IMG/VR virus record: IMGVR_UViG_3300031825_000379
Span: 1 to 28,676 of that record
From: a virus
Strand: one strand, 5' to 3'
DNA length: 28,676 nucleotides
This document shows, piece after piece, positions 7,171-13,598 of this stretch (positions are counted from its first letter, which is position 1; every line of letters begins with the position of its first letter). The notes beneath the pieces are model-generated. The model was not told the origin of the DNA. It saw nothing but the letters and a program-made list of their open reading frames with translations, and did not search any database. A program made the translations under genes and the position numbers.

Positions 7171-7832
7171 CGCTCTGGACTGATATGCCGCTTGCCTACC
7201 TCGATCTGGAAACCACGTCGGTGAATCCGCATGAGGCTCGGATCGTCACGGCCTGCGTCGGCCGTGTCGACGTCGAGCGGATCATGTTCCTCGCGGACCC
7301 TGGTATCGAGATCCCCGCCCAGGCCACCGCGGTTCACGGCATCACGACCGATCAGGCACGGAACGGCATGCCGCACGAGAAGGTTGTCGCATCGCTTGTC
7401 GGCGAGGTGCGATCCGCGTGGGACGCCGGGTACATCGTGGCCGCGTTCAATGCCTGCTACGACCTGACGGTCCTGCACACGCAGAGTGGCGGGGAGTTCA
7501 CTGTCGACGGTCCTGTGGTTGATCCGTTCGTGATCGACCGCGCGCTGGACCCGTACCGGCGCGGCTCCCGCAAGCTGGCGGACGTCTGCGCGCACTACGG
7601 GGTGCGTTTCGATGCCGCCCACGAGGCAGCTTCCGATGCGTTGGCCGCGGCGCGCCTGGCGTGGAAGGTGGGCCGCCGCTTCGCGGAGTTGGCTGTGACG
7701 GCCGATGAGTTGATGGAGCTGCAGCAGAGCTGGCACAGGGCTCGTCAGGACTCGTACATCGATTACCTGCTCCGGCAGGGCAAGTCGGCTGACGACGTCA
7801 ATCGCGACTGGCCTTTGCAGTCCGCCGCCTGA
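7167..7832 (+). CDS. DnaQ-like DEDDh 3'-5' exonuclease, 221 aa
   Basis: The RNase-H-like exonuclease signature is complete: D13-x-E15 (YLDLETTS), D99 (FNACYDL), and H152-x4-D157 (AHEAASDA), so it belongs to the DEDDh subgroup. VHGIT at 57-60 is typical of DNA polymerase III epsilon-like domains. It removes nucleotides from 3' ends and may process recombination intermediates or proofread with a host polymerase. It has no polymerase domain, and none is seen elsewhere in the window. The ATG overlaps the previous stop (ATGA). The C-terminal 45 residues are helical and outside the nuclease core. Confidence 0.88.
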   Translation: MTLWTDMPLAYLDLETTSVNPHEARIVTACVGRVDVERIMFLADPGIEIPAQATAVHGITTDQARNGMPHEKVVASLVGEVRSAWDAGYIVAAFNACYDLTVLHTQSGGEFTVDGPVVDPFVIDRALDPYRRGSRKLADVCAHYGVRFDAAHEAASDALAAARLAWKVGRRFAELAVTADELMELQQSWHRARQDSYIDYLLRQGKSADDVNRDWPLQSAA

Positions 7833-7870
7833 TCTCGCTTTTCTCGAATATCCGAAAGGAGTTCTGTCGC

Positions 7871-8038
7871 ATGTTTTCTCGTAGGCGAACAGTGGTTGCG
7901 TTGCTCAGCTTGCTGGCAGGTGCCGCGTTGGTGGCGGGTTTCGATTCGCGCGAGTCGGAGCCGGTGGTGATCGGTGAGTACCCGGCCAAGCCTGCCGTCT
8001 CGTTGGCTGGCGTCCCGGAATTGGTGGTGCCGCGATGA
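7871..8038 (+). CDS. Small secreted or membrane-anchored protein, 55 aa
   Basis: Basic start (FSRRRT) followed by a hydrophobic stretch at about 8-23 (VVALLSLLAGAALVAG), then a short proline/valine-rich tail. This could be a signal anchor or a cleaved signal peptide. AAAGGAG (7855-7861) lies nine bases before the ATG, one of the few early genes with its own strong ribosome site. The stop overlaps the next start (ATGA). Function unknown; small early membrane proteins of phages can alter the host envelope. Confidence 0.65.
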   Translation: MFSRRRTVVALLSLLAGAALVAGFDSRESEPVVIGEYPAKPAVSLAGVPELVVPR

Positions 8039-8265
8039 GAAAGAGCGTGAATCCGGCATACATGACGATGGCCGAGGTTGCCGAGGCGCTGGCGTTGCGG
8101 CCGGCGACCGTCAAGAAGCGGCGGATGAACCGGGAGTGCCATCCGTTCTTCCGGAAGGCATTCAAGACGGGCCCGAGCGCGAATTCGCCGCTGCTGTGGC
8201 ACCGCGCGGACGTCGACGAGTACGTGCGTGAGCTGACCGGCCGCGGGCTGGGCGGTGCAGCATGA
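8035..8265 (+). CDS. Small HTH DNA-binding protein, excisionase-like, 76 aa
   Basis: YMTMAEVAEALALRPATVKKRR (read in two parts, about 9-30) is a MerR/excisionase-type helix-turn-helix, followed by LLWHRADVDEYVREL, the typical wing and last helix of this fold. Such proteins include phage excisionases (directionality factors for the integrase) and small regulators. Being in the early lytic operon, far from the integrase, it could supply Xis function. That is inference. Confidence 0.7.
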   Translation: MRKSVNPAYMTMAEVAEALALRPATVKKRRMNRECHPFFRKAFKTGPSANSPLLWHRADVDEYVRELTGRGLGGAA

Positions 8266-8609
8266 CCACCCTTCATGACCTTGACCGTCAGGAAGAACGC
8301 CGCCGCCAACGCGAAGAGCGGCGGTCTGCCAGGACATCGGTCCCTGCGTTTCGGATTGTCGACGAGCTGCCAGTAGCGCGGACGGGGCGTCGCATCCCGG
8401 AGCAGCGGCAGCAGCTGATCGAGTTCGCCAAGCAGAACCCCGGAAGGTGGATCGAGTACCGCTCGACCGACGCCGACCCGTTCGCCAAGTCCTACAGCTT
8501 CGCGAACACTGTGCGCAAGGGCGTAGCTGGGTTCGGTCCGAAAGGCGCGTTCGAGGCCCGCTCGACCGGAGACCTGGTGTATCTGCGCTACGTCGGCGGT
8601 GCGCAGTGA
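8262..8609 (+). CDS. Hypothetical protein, 115 aa
   Basis: A strongly basic/acidic helical N-terminus (about 8-25, QEERRRQREERRSAR) is followed by a globular part with GRWIEYRS, SYSFANTVRKGVAGFGPKGAF and a final strand LVYLRYVGG. The second part resembles a small beta-rich DNA- or RNA-binding module, but no family is recognised. It is linked to both neighbours by four-base overlaps. Confidence 0.65.
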   Translation: MTTLHDLDRQEERRRQREERRSARTSVPAFRIVDELPVARTGRRIPEQRQQLIEFAKQNPGRWIEYRSTDADPFAKSYSFANTVRKGVAGFGPKGAFEARSTGDLVYLRYVGGAQ

Positions 8610-8842
8610 GCGGCTGGAACGATCCGGGCGCCGACCCTGCCGACGCGTGGACTGTGACGACACCGCCACCAATCACCATCCACGACGACCGACTCATCTG
8701 GCGCTTGCGCACCGGAACCCACATCCGAGAAGAATCCGGCCGCACCTTCGCCGTCACCGTCAACGGCCACCTCATCAACACCAGCACCGGCGTCTGGTGC
8801 GCCATTGCCGATCTCGAACTCCCCGTGGAGGTCCTCCCATGA
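8606..8842 (+). CDS. Hypothetical protein, 78 aa
   Basis: The GTG start overlaps the previous stop (GTGA). The C-terminal half is beta-rich, with GRTFAVTVNGHLINT and GVWCAIADLELP, and W/R-rich strands precede it. No family recognised. The end contains GTGGAGG, which serves as ribosome site for the following gene, and the TGA overlaps that gene's ATG. Confidence 0.6.
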   Translation: MSGWNDPGADPADAWTVTTPPPITIHDDRLIWRLRTGTHIREESGRTFAVTVNGHLINTSTGVWCAIADLELPVEVLP

Positions 8843-9147
8843 TCCGAACCCGTGTCCACCGCACCGAGATCCCCATCGCCGACGAGACGGTGCAGCAACT
8901 CCGCGGCTACCTGCGAGCCATCGCTGTCGCCCCCAGCCGGCGAGCACCCACCGAGTGTCTCGAGGTCTGGTACGAGTGCGCCGACATCGACGAGGACATG
9001 ACCGTCCGATTCCACGTGCACGGCACCGGCCACCCGTTCACCCACAGCCAGGTCAACGCCCCGCACGTCGGCACGGTGTTCACGCACGACAGCCAGCTGG
9101 TGTGGCACGTCTACGCCGAATACCCGGTATCCGAGGCTCTGCAGTGA
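8839..9147 (+). CDS. GTGHP-motif early protein, copy 1, 102 aa
   Basis: Small beta-rich protein with EVWYE (about 42-46), FHVHGTGHPF (about 58-67), HVGTVF and LVWHVYAE. The same order (IDIWYE, IHVEGTGHPI, HIGTVV, LVWHLY) occurs in the 96-aa protein encoded at 9640-9930, so the two are paralogues within one operon. I believe this corresponds to a domain of unknown function common in actinophages. No catalytic site is evident; the two histidines and the tryptophan are the most constant features. GGAGG lies about seven bases before the ATG. Confidence 0.7.
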   Translation: MIRTRVHRTEIPIADETVQQLRGYLRAIAVAPSRRAPTECLEVWYECADIDEDMTVRFHVHGTGHPFTHSQVNAPHVGTVFTHDSQLVWHVYAEYPVSEALQ

Positions 9148-9260
9148 AGCGCCTCGCCATCGCTGCTGAGGCGATCGGTCTCACCGCCGCCGGTCTCCTC
9201 ACTGCCGGCGCCTTGATCATCACCATCCTCACCCCCACCGGAAGGGGACTCATCCCATGA
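9144..9260 (+). CDS. Single-pass membrane microprotein, 38 aa
   Basis: The GTG start overlaps the previous stop (GTGA) and the stop overlaps the next start (ATGA). Residues about 10-29 (AIGLTAAGLLTAGALIITIL) form one transmembrane helix, with KR at the N-terminus and a short basic tail, predicting an N-in orientation. Function unknown. Confidence 0.6.
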   Translation: MKRLAIAAEAIGLTAAGLLTAGALIITILTPTGRGLIP

Positions 9261-9643
9261 GCCTCGGACTCGAGAAGGCCCGCGCCGCGGCCGGCGGCTA
9301 CGGCATCGCCGCTGCCTGCGACGACATCGACACCGTCCTCGCGGAACGTGACGCCCTCCGCAAGGCCATCGCCCGCACGGACGCTGCCACCGCCGAAGCC
9401 GAACGCCTCGCCGGGCAACTCGGCACCGAACAGTTCCGCACCAAGGGCTGGCGCGACCGGGCCCTGGCCGCTGAGGAGACATCGCAACTGCGCGCCAAGG
9501 ACCTCGCTACGACCCGCGCCGACGTCATGCGTCTGACCGCTCTCGTCGAGCAGGGACTGGCGCTGGCCGAGCAGTGGACCGACGACCGCGGCGAGAGGCT
9601 GCGCCACGCGCTGACCGTGGCACCAGGGGAGGAGCCCCGATGA
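9257..9643 (+). CDS. Coiled-coil early protein, 128 aa
   Basis: Almost entirely helical and alanine-rich. Heptad-like patterns run from about 25 to 110 (IDTVLAERDALRKAI, AEAERLAGQL, DVMRLTALVEQGLALAEQW). It starts in an ATGA overlap and is also preceded by CCGGAAGGGG. No family recognised; it may oligomerise or act as a small scaffold for another early protein. Confidence 0.65.
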   Translation: MSLGLEKARAAAGGYGIAAACDDIDTVLAERDALRKAIARTDAATAEAERLAGQLGTEQFRTKGWRDRALAAEETSQLRAKDLATTRADVMRLTALVEQGLALAEQWTDDRGERLRHALTVAPGEEPR

Positions 9644-9930
9644 CCCGCCGCGTCCTCCGCTGCACCATCGCGATCGACGACTACAACACCGTCACCCTCC
9701 CTGATGACGCGAAGATCGTGCACACCGCGCCGTGCCGAATCCAGCCGAACGAACGCATCGACATCTGGTACGAGACCAGCAGTCCCACTCAGCGACTGTG
9801 GACCCGTATCCACGTCGAAGGGACCGGCCACCCCATCGCTGAGTCCACCACCCACATCGGCACCGTGGTCTGCCCGAACGGCCTGGTGTGGCATCTGTAT
9901 CTCGACAACGACCCGGAGGAGTCCAGATGA
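9640..9930 (+). CDS. GTGHP-motif early protein, copy 2, 96 aa
   Basis: Paralogue of the protein at 8839-9147. Shared features in the same order are IDIWYE (about 44-49), RIHVEGTGHPI (about 61-71), HIGTVV and LVWHLY near the C-terminus. The N-terminal strands differ (CTIAIDDYNTVTLP here). The ATG overlaps the previous stop (ATGA). The function of the family is unknown. Two diverged copies separated by only two small genes point to an old tandem duplication or to selection for two related activities. Confidence 0.7.
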   Translation: MTRRVLRCTIAIDDYNTVTLPDDAKIVHTAPCRIQPNERIDIWYETSSPTQRLWTRIHVEGTGHPIAESTTHIGTVVCPNGLVWHLYLDNDPEESR

Positions 9931-10505
9931 CATCCGAGCAGATCGCGGAAGGCCGGCGCCTACTCGACGCACTCAGGGAGGAAGGGACGCCTGATGAATG
10001 GCTGATCGGAAACGAGAATGATGAGGACTGGATGCACCTCTACGCCCGGCACCGTCTCTACAACCCCGATGACGGTGCCTACGCCGAGTGGAGCGAGTAC
10101 GTGGCGCGGAGTGTGAAGCCAGCTGACGCCGCCTTGATCGTGTGGGCGCGGAACAACCTGCCCGCACTGCTCGACGCGCTCGACGATGCCGAATGTGAAT
10201 CCGAGCGTTTACGCTTAAGGCTGTCGAGGCTGCGCTCACCCAAGCGCGCGCGACAAACGCTCGACTCAACCGGCGATGCCAACAGGCAGAGAAGGCCGCA
10301 CGCGAGAACATCGACGCCTGCAAACGAGCCGGCGTGTCCTTCGCTCGAAGACCTCGAGCGCGCACGGGCGACCATCGATCGCGTCCTGAAGCTCATCGAC
10401 GATGCCGAACAGTCGCCATCGCGTGGTGTCCAGTTCGGCGGCACCCCATTCCCCGCGTCCGTCGGCACGGACCAGCTGCGCGCCGCCCTGGATGGTGACC
10501 AGTGA
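9927..10505 (+). CDS. Hypothetical protein with an apparent double frameshift, 192 aa
   Basis: The N-terminal 90 residues look like a natural domain: MTSEQIAEGRRLL, DWMHLYARHRLYNP, AALIVWARNNLPALLDAL. The last 55 residues also look natural (SLEDLERARATIDRVLKL). Between about 10203 and 10345 the reading frame gives arginine/serine/proline-rich text. The -1 frame over the same stretch reads as a normal coiled coil (KAVEAALTQARATNARL, then QQAEKAARENIDACKRAG). This suggests one lost base near the TTAAGG at 10215 and a compensating change near 10340. The start overlaps the previous stop (ATGA). Function unknown; a helical protein in its intact form. Confidence 0.6.
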   Translation: MTSEQIAEGRRLLDALREEGTPDEWLIGNENDEDWMHLYARHRLYNPDDGAYAEWSEYVARSVKPADAALIVWARNNLPALLDALDDAECESERLRLRLSRLRSPKRARQTLDSTGDANRQRRPHARTSTPANEPACPSLEDLERARATIDRVLKLIDDAEQSPSRGVQFGGTPFPASVGTDQLRAALDGDQ

Positions 10506-10831
10506 ACGCCACCGCCCGCCGTCTCCCTGTTGCGTGGGACGGTCACCCCGTCGAGTGGGGAGAGTTCACGGCAGACCCGTTCATGTGCCAAGTCAACATG
10601 GACGGCACCTCCGAACCACTTCCGCCGGGCATGTGCTGGCACTGCGGTGTCCGTGCCGAACACGTCACCACCGAGGGCCGCGTCGTCATCCCGAACTGGC
10701 CGTACCGGTTGGTCCTGCGCCGTTGCACCCGATGCGGTCACGACCGCGTGCGCAACCCGCTGACGGAACAGGAGTGGGAGCTCGACGAGAGCGACTACGG
10801 GCCGAGCGGGTCGTGGGAGTACGCATCATGA
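10502..10831 (+). CDS. Zinc-ribbon protein, 109 aa
   Basis: C45-x2-C48 (MCWHCG) and a second C-x2-C about 30 residues later (RRCTRCGHD) form a four-cysteine zinc ribbon with beta strands between them (VVIPNWPYRLVL). The N-terminal 40 residues hold WDGHPVEWGEF. GTG start in a GTGA overlap. The role is unknown; ribbons of this type bind nucleic acid or act as structural modules. It is the first of four adjacent cysteine-rich genes. Confidence 0.7.
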   Translation: MNATARRLPVAWDGHPVEWGEFTADPFMCQVNMDGTSEPLPPGMCWHCGVRAEHVTTEGRVVIPNWPYRLVLRRCTRCGHDRVRNPLTEQEWELDESDYGPSGSWEYAS

Positions 10832-11232
10832 CCCCCGACCAACTACGGCTCCTCGCCGAACTCGCCGACTGGCAGGTCCTCGGACTCGCCGACAACCCCG
10901 GCTACTGGTGCGGCCACATCGGCGACATGCACGGCGGCGGCACACCCAGCGATGAGCAGTGGCGGGCCGCCGGCCTGTGGCGGTCCACGTACCGGTGGGG
11001 CATCGCCATGACCACCCACGGCGACTACACGAAACAGCGCAGCATCCGCGACCCGGAGCACACCGTCACCATCACCTGGCGCCAGATCATCGACTGGGTC
11101 GGACAGCTCCCAGCCGATCTCCGCGCCGACGCCCGCCGCACCCGCACAGCCGACGACGAGGAGAAGCAGCGTGTCATCGCACTGCTCCTCGCACCGGCAC
11201 CGACCGAACCGGAGGAGCTGGCGCTGTGGTGA
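10828..11232 (+). CDS. Hypothetical protein, 134 aa
   Basis: Helical N-terminus (LRLLAELADWQVLGL), then an aromatic/glycine segment with WCGHIGDMHGG and LWRSTYRWGIA, then TVTITWRQIIDWVGQLP and a charged C-terminal helix. No family is recognised. Both ends are in four-base overlaps. The single cysteine with nearby histidines is not enough to claim a metal site. Confidence 0.6.
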   Translation: MTPDQLRLLAELADWQVLGLADNPGYWCGHIGDMHGGGTPSDEQWRAAGLWRSTYRWGIAMTTHGDYTKQRSIRDPEHTVTITWRQIIDWVGQLPADLRADARRTRTADDEEKQRVIALLLAPAPTEPEELALW

Positions 11233-11375
11233 ACCAGGACTATCACGTCACCGACAACGTGCCCGCTGCCCGCGTCGAGAAGCCGCCCACACCACCAGCC
11301 AGGTCGTGCAAGGTCTGTGGCGCTCCGGCCGCGCCCGGCGCCTACTGGTGCAGAGCCTGCAGGGGACTGCTGTGA
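11229..11375 (+). CDS. Zinc-ribbon microprotein, 48 aa
   Basis: The C-terminal half has CKVCG at about 28-32 and CRAC at about 42-45, a compact four-cysteine zinc site with the short APAAPGAYW loop between. The N-terminal half is proline-rich and flexible. GTG start overlapping the previous stop, and a GTGA overlap with the next gene. Function unknown. Confidence 0.6.
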   Translation: MNQDYHVTDNVPAARVEKPPTPPARSCKVCGAPAAPGAYWCRACRGLL

Positions 11376-11608
11376 CCGCCCGATGCGCGTGCTGCCATCA
11401 ACCCCAGCCCAGCACCCGTGACGTGCTGGCCGGGATGCTCCTGCGCGTCATGCCGCGACGCATCCCTACCCGGTGGGACGCCCAAGACCTCGCCAGCGAA
11501 CCCATCGCGGTCCTGCGCGAGCTGGGATGGCAGCCACCGGACAGCCAAGACACTCGAGCGCGGCGCGCACTCGTGGATGCGCACCAAATGCTGAGAAGGC
11601 CGGCATGA
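11372..11608 (+). CDS. Cysteine-containing small protein, 78 aa
   Basis: Begins with CACCHQ (residues 5-10), a partial zinc-knuckle-like cluster, followed by helices (RDVLAGMLLRVMPRR, SEPIAVLRELGW, RRALVDAHQMLRR). No second cysteine pair is present, so zinc binding is uncertain unless it pairs with another subunit. GTG start in GTGA, stop in ATGA. Confidence 0.6.
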   Translation: MTARCACCHQPQPSTRDVLAGMLLRVMPRRIPTRWDAQDLASEPIAVLRELGWQPPDSQDTRARRALVDAHQMLRRPA

Positions 11609-11757
11609 CCGCCTGCTGCCCCGTCTGCCGACGCGACGTCCACCGCGTCTCTGAGACGACCGGACACGTACCGCGGCACAACGACACGGCCCGAAACCCG
11701 TGCCCCATGAGCGGCCGGCACATTCCCCCCGAGTGGATCGAAAGGAGAGCAGCCTAA
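11605..11757 (+). CDS. Zinc-finger microprotein, 50 aa
   Basis: CCPVC at residues 4-8, then HVPRH (about 21-25) and C33 (NPCPMSGR) give enough ligands for one zinc site. Its 3' end contains AAAGGAGAG, the ribosome site of the replication initiator gene that follows the TAA at once. This is the first junction in the early operon that lacks a four-base overlap. Confidence 0.6.
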   Translation: MTACCPVCRRDVHRVSETTGHVPRHNDTARNPCPMSGRHIPPEWIERRAA

Positions 11758-12564
11758 ATGGAGCGCGTCTGGCTGTCGACCTCGTACTACCTCGACCCCG
11801 CAGTAATGAACCTCAGCCCCCAAGCCGAGGTCCTATTCCTGCGGTCGATCGCGTACTCGGGAGCCGCCGAAACGCGCGGATTTGTGCCGCGAAAAGTACT
11901 ACGAAACTTCGGAATTTCTGCGATTTCTCGACGAATCTCTGAGCTTTTGAGCGCCGGTTTGTGGGAAGAAATTGACGACGACGGATACCTCATCACCGGG
12001 TGGTCCAAGTGGCAGAAAAACGGGGATGCGCTGCTGGAACGCCGAAGGAAAGACAGGGAGCGTCAAGCCCGAAGACGAAAAAACGTCCGCGGACAGTCAC
12101 GTGACACGTCACGTGACGTCACGGGGGGAGAAGAGAGTAGAGAAGAAAAAGAAGGTACTTACGTACCTTCTTCATCTCACCAAAGCAACGCGCGCGAAAC
12201 CCACACACCGCGGCCAACAGGACCAGCCGTCGACGTCGACGGCTGGAAACTCGTCCGCGACGTCATCCCCCTCGAACACCCCCAAGCCACACGCACCGCC
12301 CTCGCCATCGAAGCCGGCACCCTCCTCAAATCCGGCAGCACCGAAACCGACATCCGCACCGCACTCACCCTCTGGCTCACCAAAGCCACCCTCGGACCAC
12401 GAACCCTCCCCAGCCTCGTCTCCGAAGTCATCCGCAGCCGAAACCAACCACCACGCGGAACCCCCACAACCGCAACCTCCACCACCGACCAACGAGTCGC
12501 CCAAGCCCAAGCCCTCAAATCACAACCAGCAATCCCACCACCCCGACCACTGGAACTGCCATGA
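11758..12564 (+). CDS. DnaD-like replication initiator / helicase-loading protein, 268 aa
   Basis: N-terminal region (about 1-85) is a winged-helix module of the phage replisome-organiser kind: VWLSTSYYLDPAVMNLSPQAEVLFLRSIAY, FVPRKVLRNFGISAISRRISELLSAGLWEE and GYLITGWSKWQ (all quoted only as landmarks of their segments, at about 4-33, 42-71 and 77-86). A charged, low-complexity linker follows (about 90-155). The C-terminal part (about 158-235) is helical. Such proteins bind the phage origin and recruit a helicase or its loader. Strong AAGGAG ribosome site. The linker DNA contains an origin-like sequence (separate entry), as in lambda O. The DNA encoding residues 35-65 and 105-140 is unusually AT- or purine-rich for this phage. 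Confidence 0.7.
   Translation: MERVWLSTSYYLDPAVMNLSPQAEVLFLRSIAYSGAAETRGFVPRKVLRNFGISAISRRISELLSAGLWEEIDDDGYLITGWSKWQKNGDALLERRRKDRERQARRRKNVRGQSRDTSRDVTGGEESREEKEGTYVPSSSHQSNARETHTPRPTGPAVDVDGWKLVRDVIPLEHPQATRTALAIEAGTLLKSGSTETDIRTALTLWLTKATLGPRTLPSLVSEVIRSRNQPPRGTPTTATSTTDQRVAQAQALKSQPAIPPPRPLELP
12096..12172. other. Origin-like sequence inside the replication initiator gene
   Basis: Two copies of the perfect palindrome GTCACGTGAC lie at 12096-12105 and 12108-12117, 12 bases apart, with a half copy GTCAC at 12118-12122. A purine-only run follows (about 12123-12155, broken by single T residues). Then comes a perfect inverted repeat with 10-bp arms (AAGAAGGTAC at 12149-12158, GTACCTTCTT at 12163-12172) and a TTAC centre. 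Iteron-like palindromes, strand-asymmetric low-GC sequence and a hairpin inside the linker of an initiator gene match the layout of lambdoid origins. Origin function is inference. Confidence 0.5.
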
Positions 12565-13040
12565 CCCTCACCCGCAACGACGTCATCGACGTCCTCACCG
12601 CCTGCGCCTCCATCGACCAGCGCAAAGTCGGAGCAACCGACATCACCGCCTGGTGGACCACCCTGCGCCCCGACCTCGACCTGCAACTCGCCCTCGACGC
12701 AGTGCGCGTGCACTACGCGACCTCCACCGACCGCGCCCTACCCGGCCACATCAACCAACTCGCCGTCCAAATCCGCAAAGACCGAGCCGAACGCGAAGAC
12801 CACGAACAACGCGAAGCCAGACAGCTCGCCAACGACCAACGACACGGCATCGAAGTCGCCCAAGCCGGACTCGCCATCAACGCCGACGGCCCACCCGTTC
12901 CCGGCGCCTACCAGATCAACGACGCCGTCAACCGCGACTGCCCAAAATGCAAAGCCGAACCGTACGAACCCTGCACCAACCCAATCAACGGCCAACCCCG
13001 CCGCATACCCTGCCCCGCACGACTCAAGGAAACCGCCTAA
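12561..13040 (+). CDS. Replication accessory protein with C-terminal zinc finger, 159 aa
   Basis: Follows the initiator in an ATGA overlap. The N-terminal 75 residues are helical (TRNDVIDVLTACASID, DLQLALDAVRVHYA, ALPGHINQLAVQIRKD), resembling the small helicase-loader-like proteins next to phage initiators. A charged helix links to a C-terminal CPKC...PCTNP...PCPARL motif (about 127-153), a zinc finger common in actinophage proteins. It may load or contact the replicative helicase; this comes from context rather than a specific motif. Confidence 0.6.
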   Translation: MTLTRNDVIDVLTACASIDQRKVGATDITAWWTTLRPDLDLQLALDAVRVHYATSTDRALPGHINQLAVQIRKDRAEREDHEQREARQLANDQRHGIEVAQAGLAINADGPPVPGAYQINDAVNRDCPKCKAEPYEPCTNPINGQPRRIPCPARLKETA

Positions 13041-13411
13041 TGCCCCGCAACCGCGCATCCGCCAAATCCGCCGGCGCACGCTTCGAACGGCACATTGCCG
13101 ACTACCTCGCCCAGGCACTTGGCGATGACCGAATCGACCGGCGCGTCAAGACCGGAGCCAGAGACCGCGGCGACATCACCGGACTGCGCATCCACGGTCA
13201 ACGACTCGTCGCTGAGCTGAAGAACTGCCAGCGTCTCGACCTTCCCCGCTGGACCCGAGAAGCCGCCCTCGAGGCCGGAAACGACGACGCGCTCACGGGG
13301 GTCGTGATCCACAAGCGACACGGCGTCGGCGACCCTGCCCAGCAGTGGGTGACGATGACCGTCGAGCAGTTTGTCGCCCTGGTCAGCGGAGAAAAGCCGA
13401 CATTGACGTGA
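13040..13411 (+). CDS. Hjc-like Holliday-junction resolvase, 123 aa
   Basis: The PD-(D/E)XK pattern is clear: E16 (GARFERHIADYL), D45 (RDRGDITG), E59-x-K61 (VAELKN), then an amphipathic helix and GVVIHKRHG (87-95). Size and motif order fit archaeal-type Hjc and phage resolvases that cut four-way junctions before packaging. The start shares an A with the previous stop (TAATG). It closes the early operon and is followed by a 94-base non-coding gap with promoter-like sequence. Confidence 0.75.
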   Translation: MPRNRASAKSAGARFERHIADYLAQALGDDRIDRRVKTGARDRGDITGLRIHGQRLVAELKNCQRLDLPRWTREAALEAGNDDALTGVVIHKRHGVGDPAQQWVTMTVEQFVALVSGEKPTLT

Positions 13412-13457
13412 GCGAAATGACAAGTGCGGTAAACACCATGCATCACTGCGCTATGCT
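13403..13457 (+). promoter_or_regulatory. Candidate middle promoter with a fifth operator heptamer
   Basis: The gap 13412-13505 contains TATGCT (13452-13457), a fair -10 box, with GTAAAC 17 bases upstream. TTGACG at 13403-13408 is an alternative -35 for an earlier -10. The immunity heptamer GACAAGT recurs at 13419-13425, within TGACAAGTG, the same nine bases as the outer right copy in the switch. It may allow the repressor to silence this promoter too. Function is inferred from sequence only. Confidence 0.4.
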
Positions 13458-13505
13458 CGCCATTACGCCTGGTGCAACAGGCCCGACACGACCGGAAGGA
13501 ACCCC

Positions 13506-13598
13506 ATGAACCCCACCCCGATCTATACCCAGCTCCTCGCCGAAACCCTCCACCACGGACCATTCGGATTCCTCGTCGACGACGAATCGACCAACTAA
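13506..13598 (+). CDS. Tiny protein, 30 aa
   Basis: Short reading frame behind a good ribosome site (GGAAGGAA). It has a helical start (YTQLLAETLHHG) and an acidic end. The leader shares GGTGCAAC and ACCGGAAGGAA with the leader of the gene at 4710, which supports a real start site. No function can be given. Confidence 0.45.
   Translation: MNPTPIYTQLLAETLHHGPFGFLVDDESTN

Noticed and set aside
6621-7736. Long minus-strand open frame across the annealing-protein and DnaQ-like genes
   Set aside because: It runs over two well-supported plus-strand genes joined by an ATGA overlap and has no recognisable motif; long antisense frames are expected at this GC content.
12108-12172. CRISPR array or transposon end
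   Set aside because: The repeats are short palindromes with no spacers of uniform length, and no transposase or target duplication is present.
11972-13411. Single long plus-strand frame continuing into the Hjc-like resolvase
   Set aside because: Its upstream part is Pro/Ser/Thr/His low-complexity text in the wrong frame of the initiator and zinc-finger genes; the resolvase has its own start at 13040.
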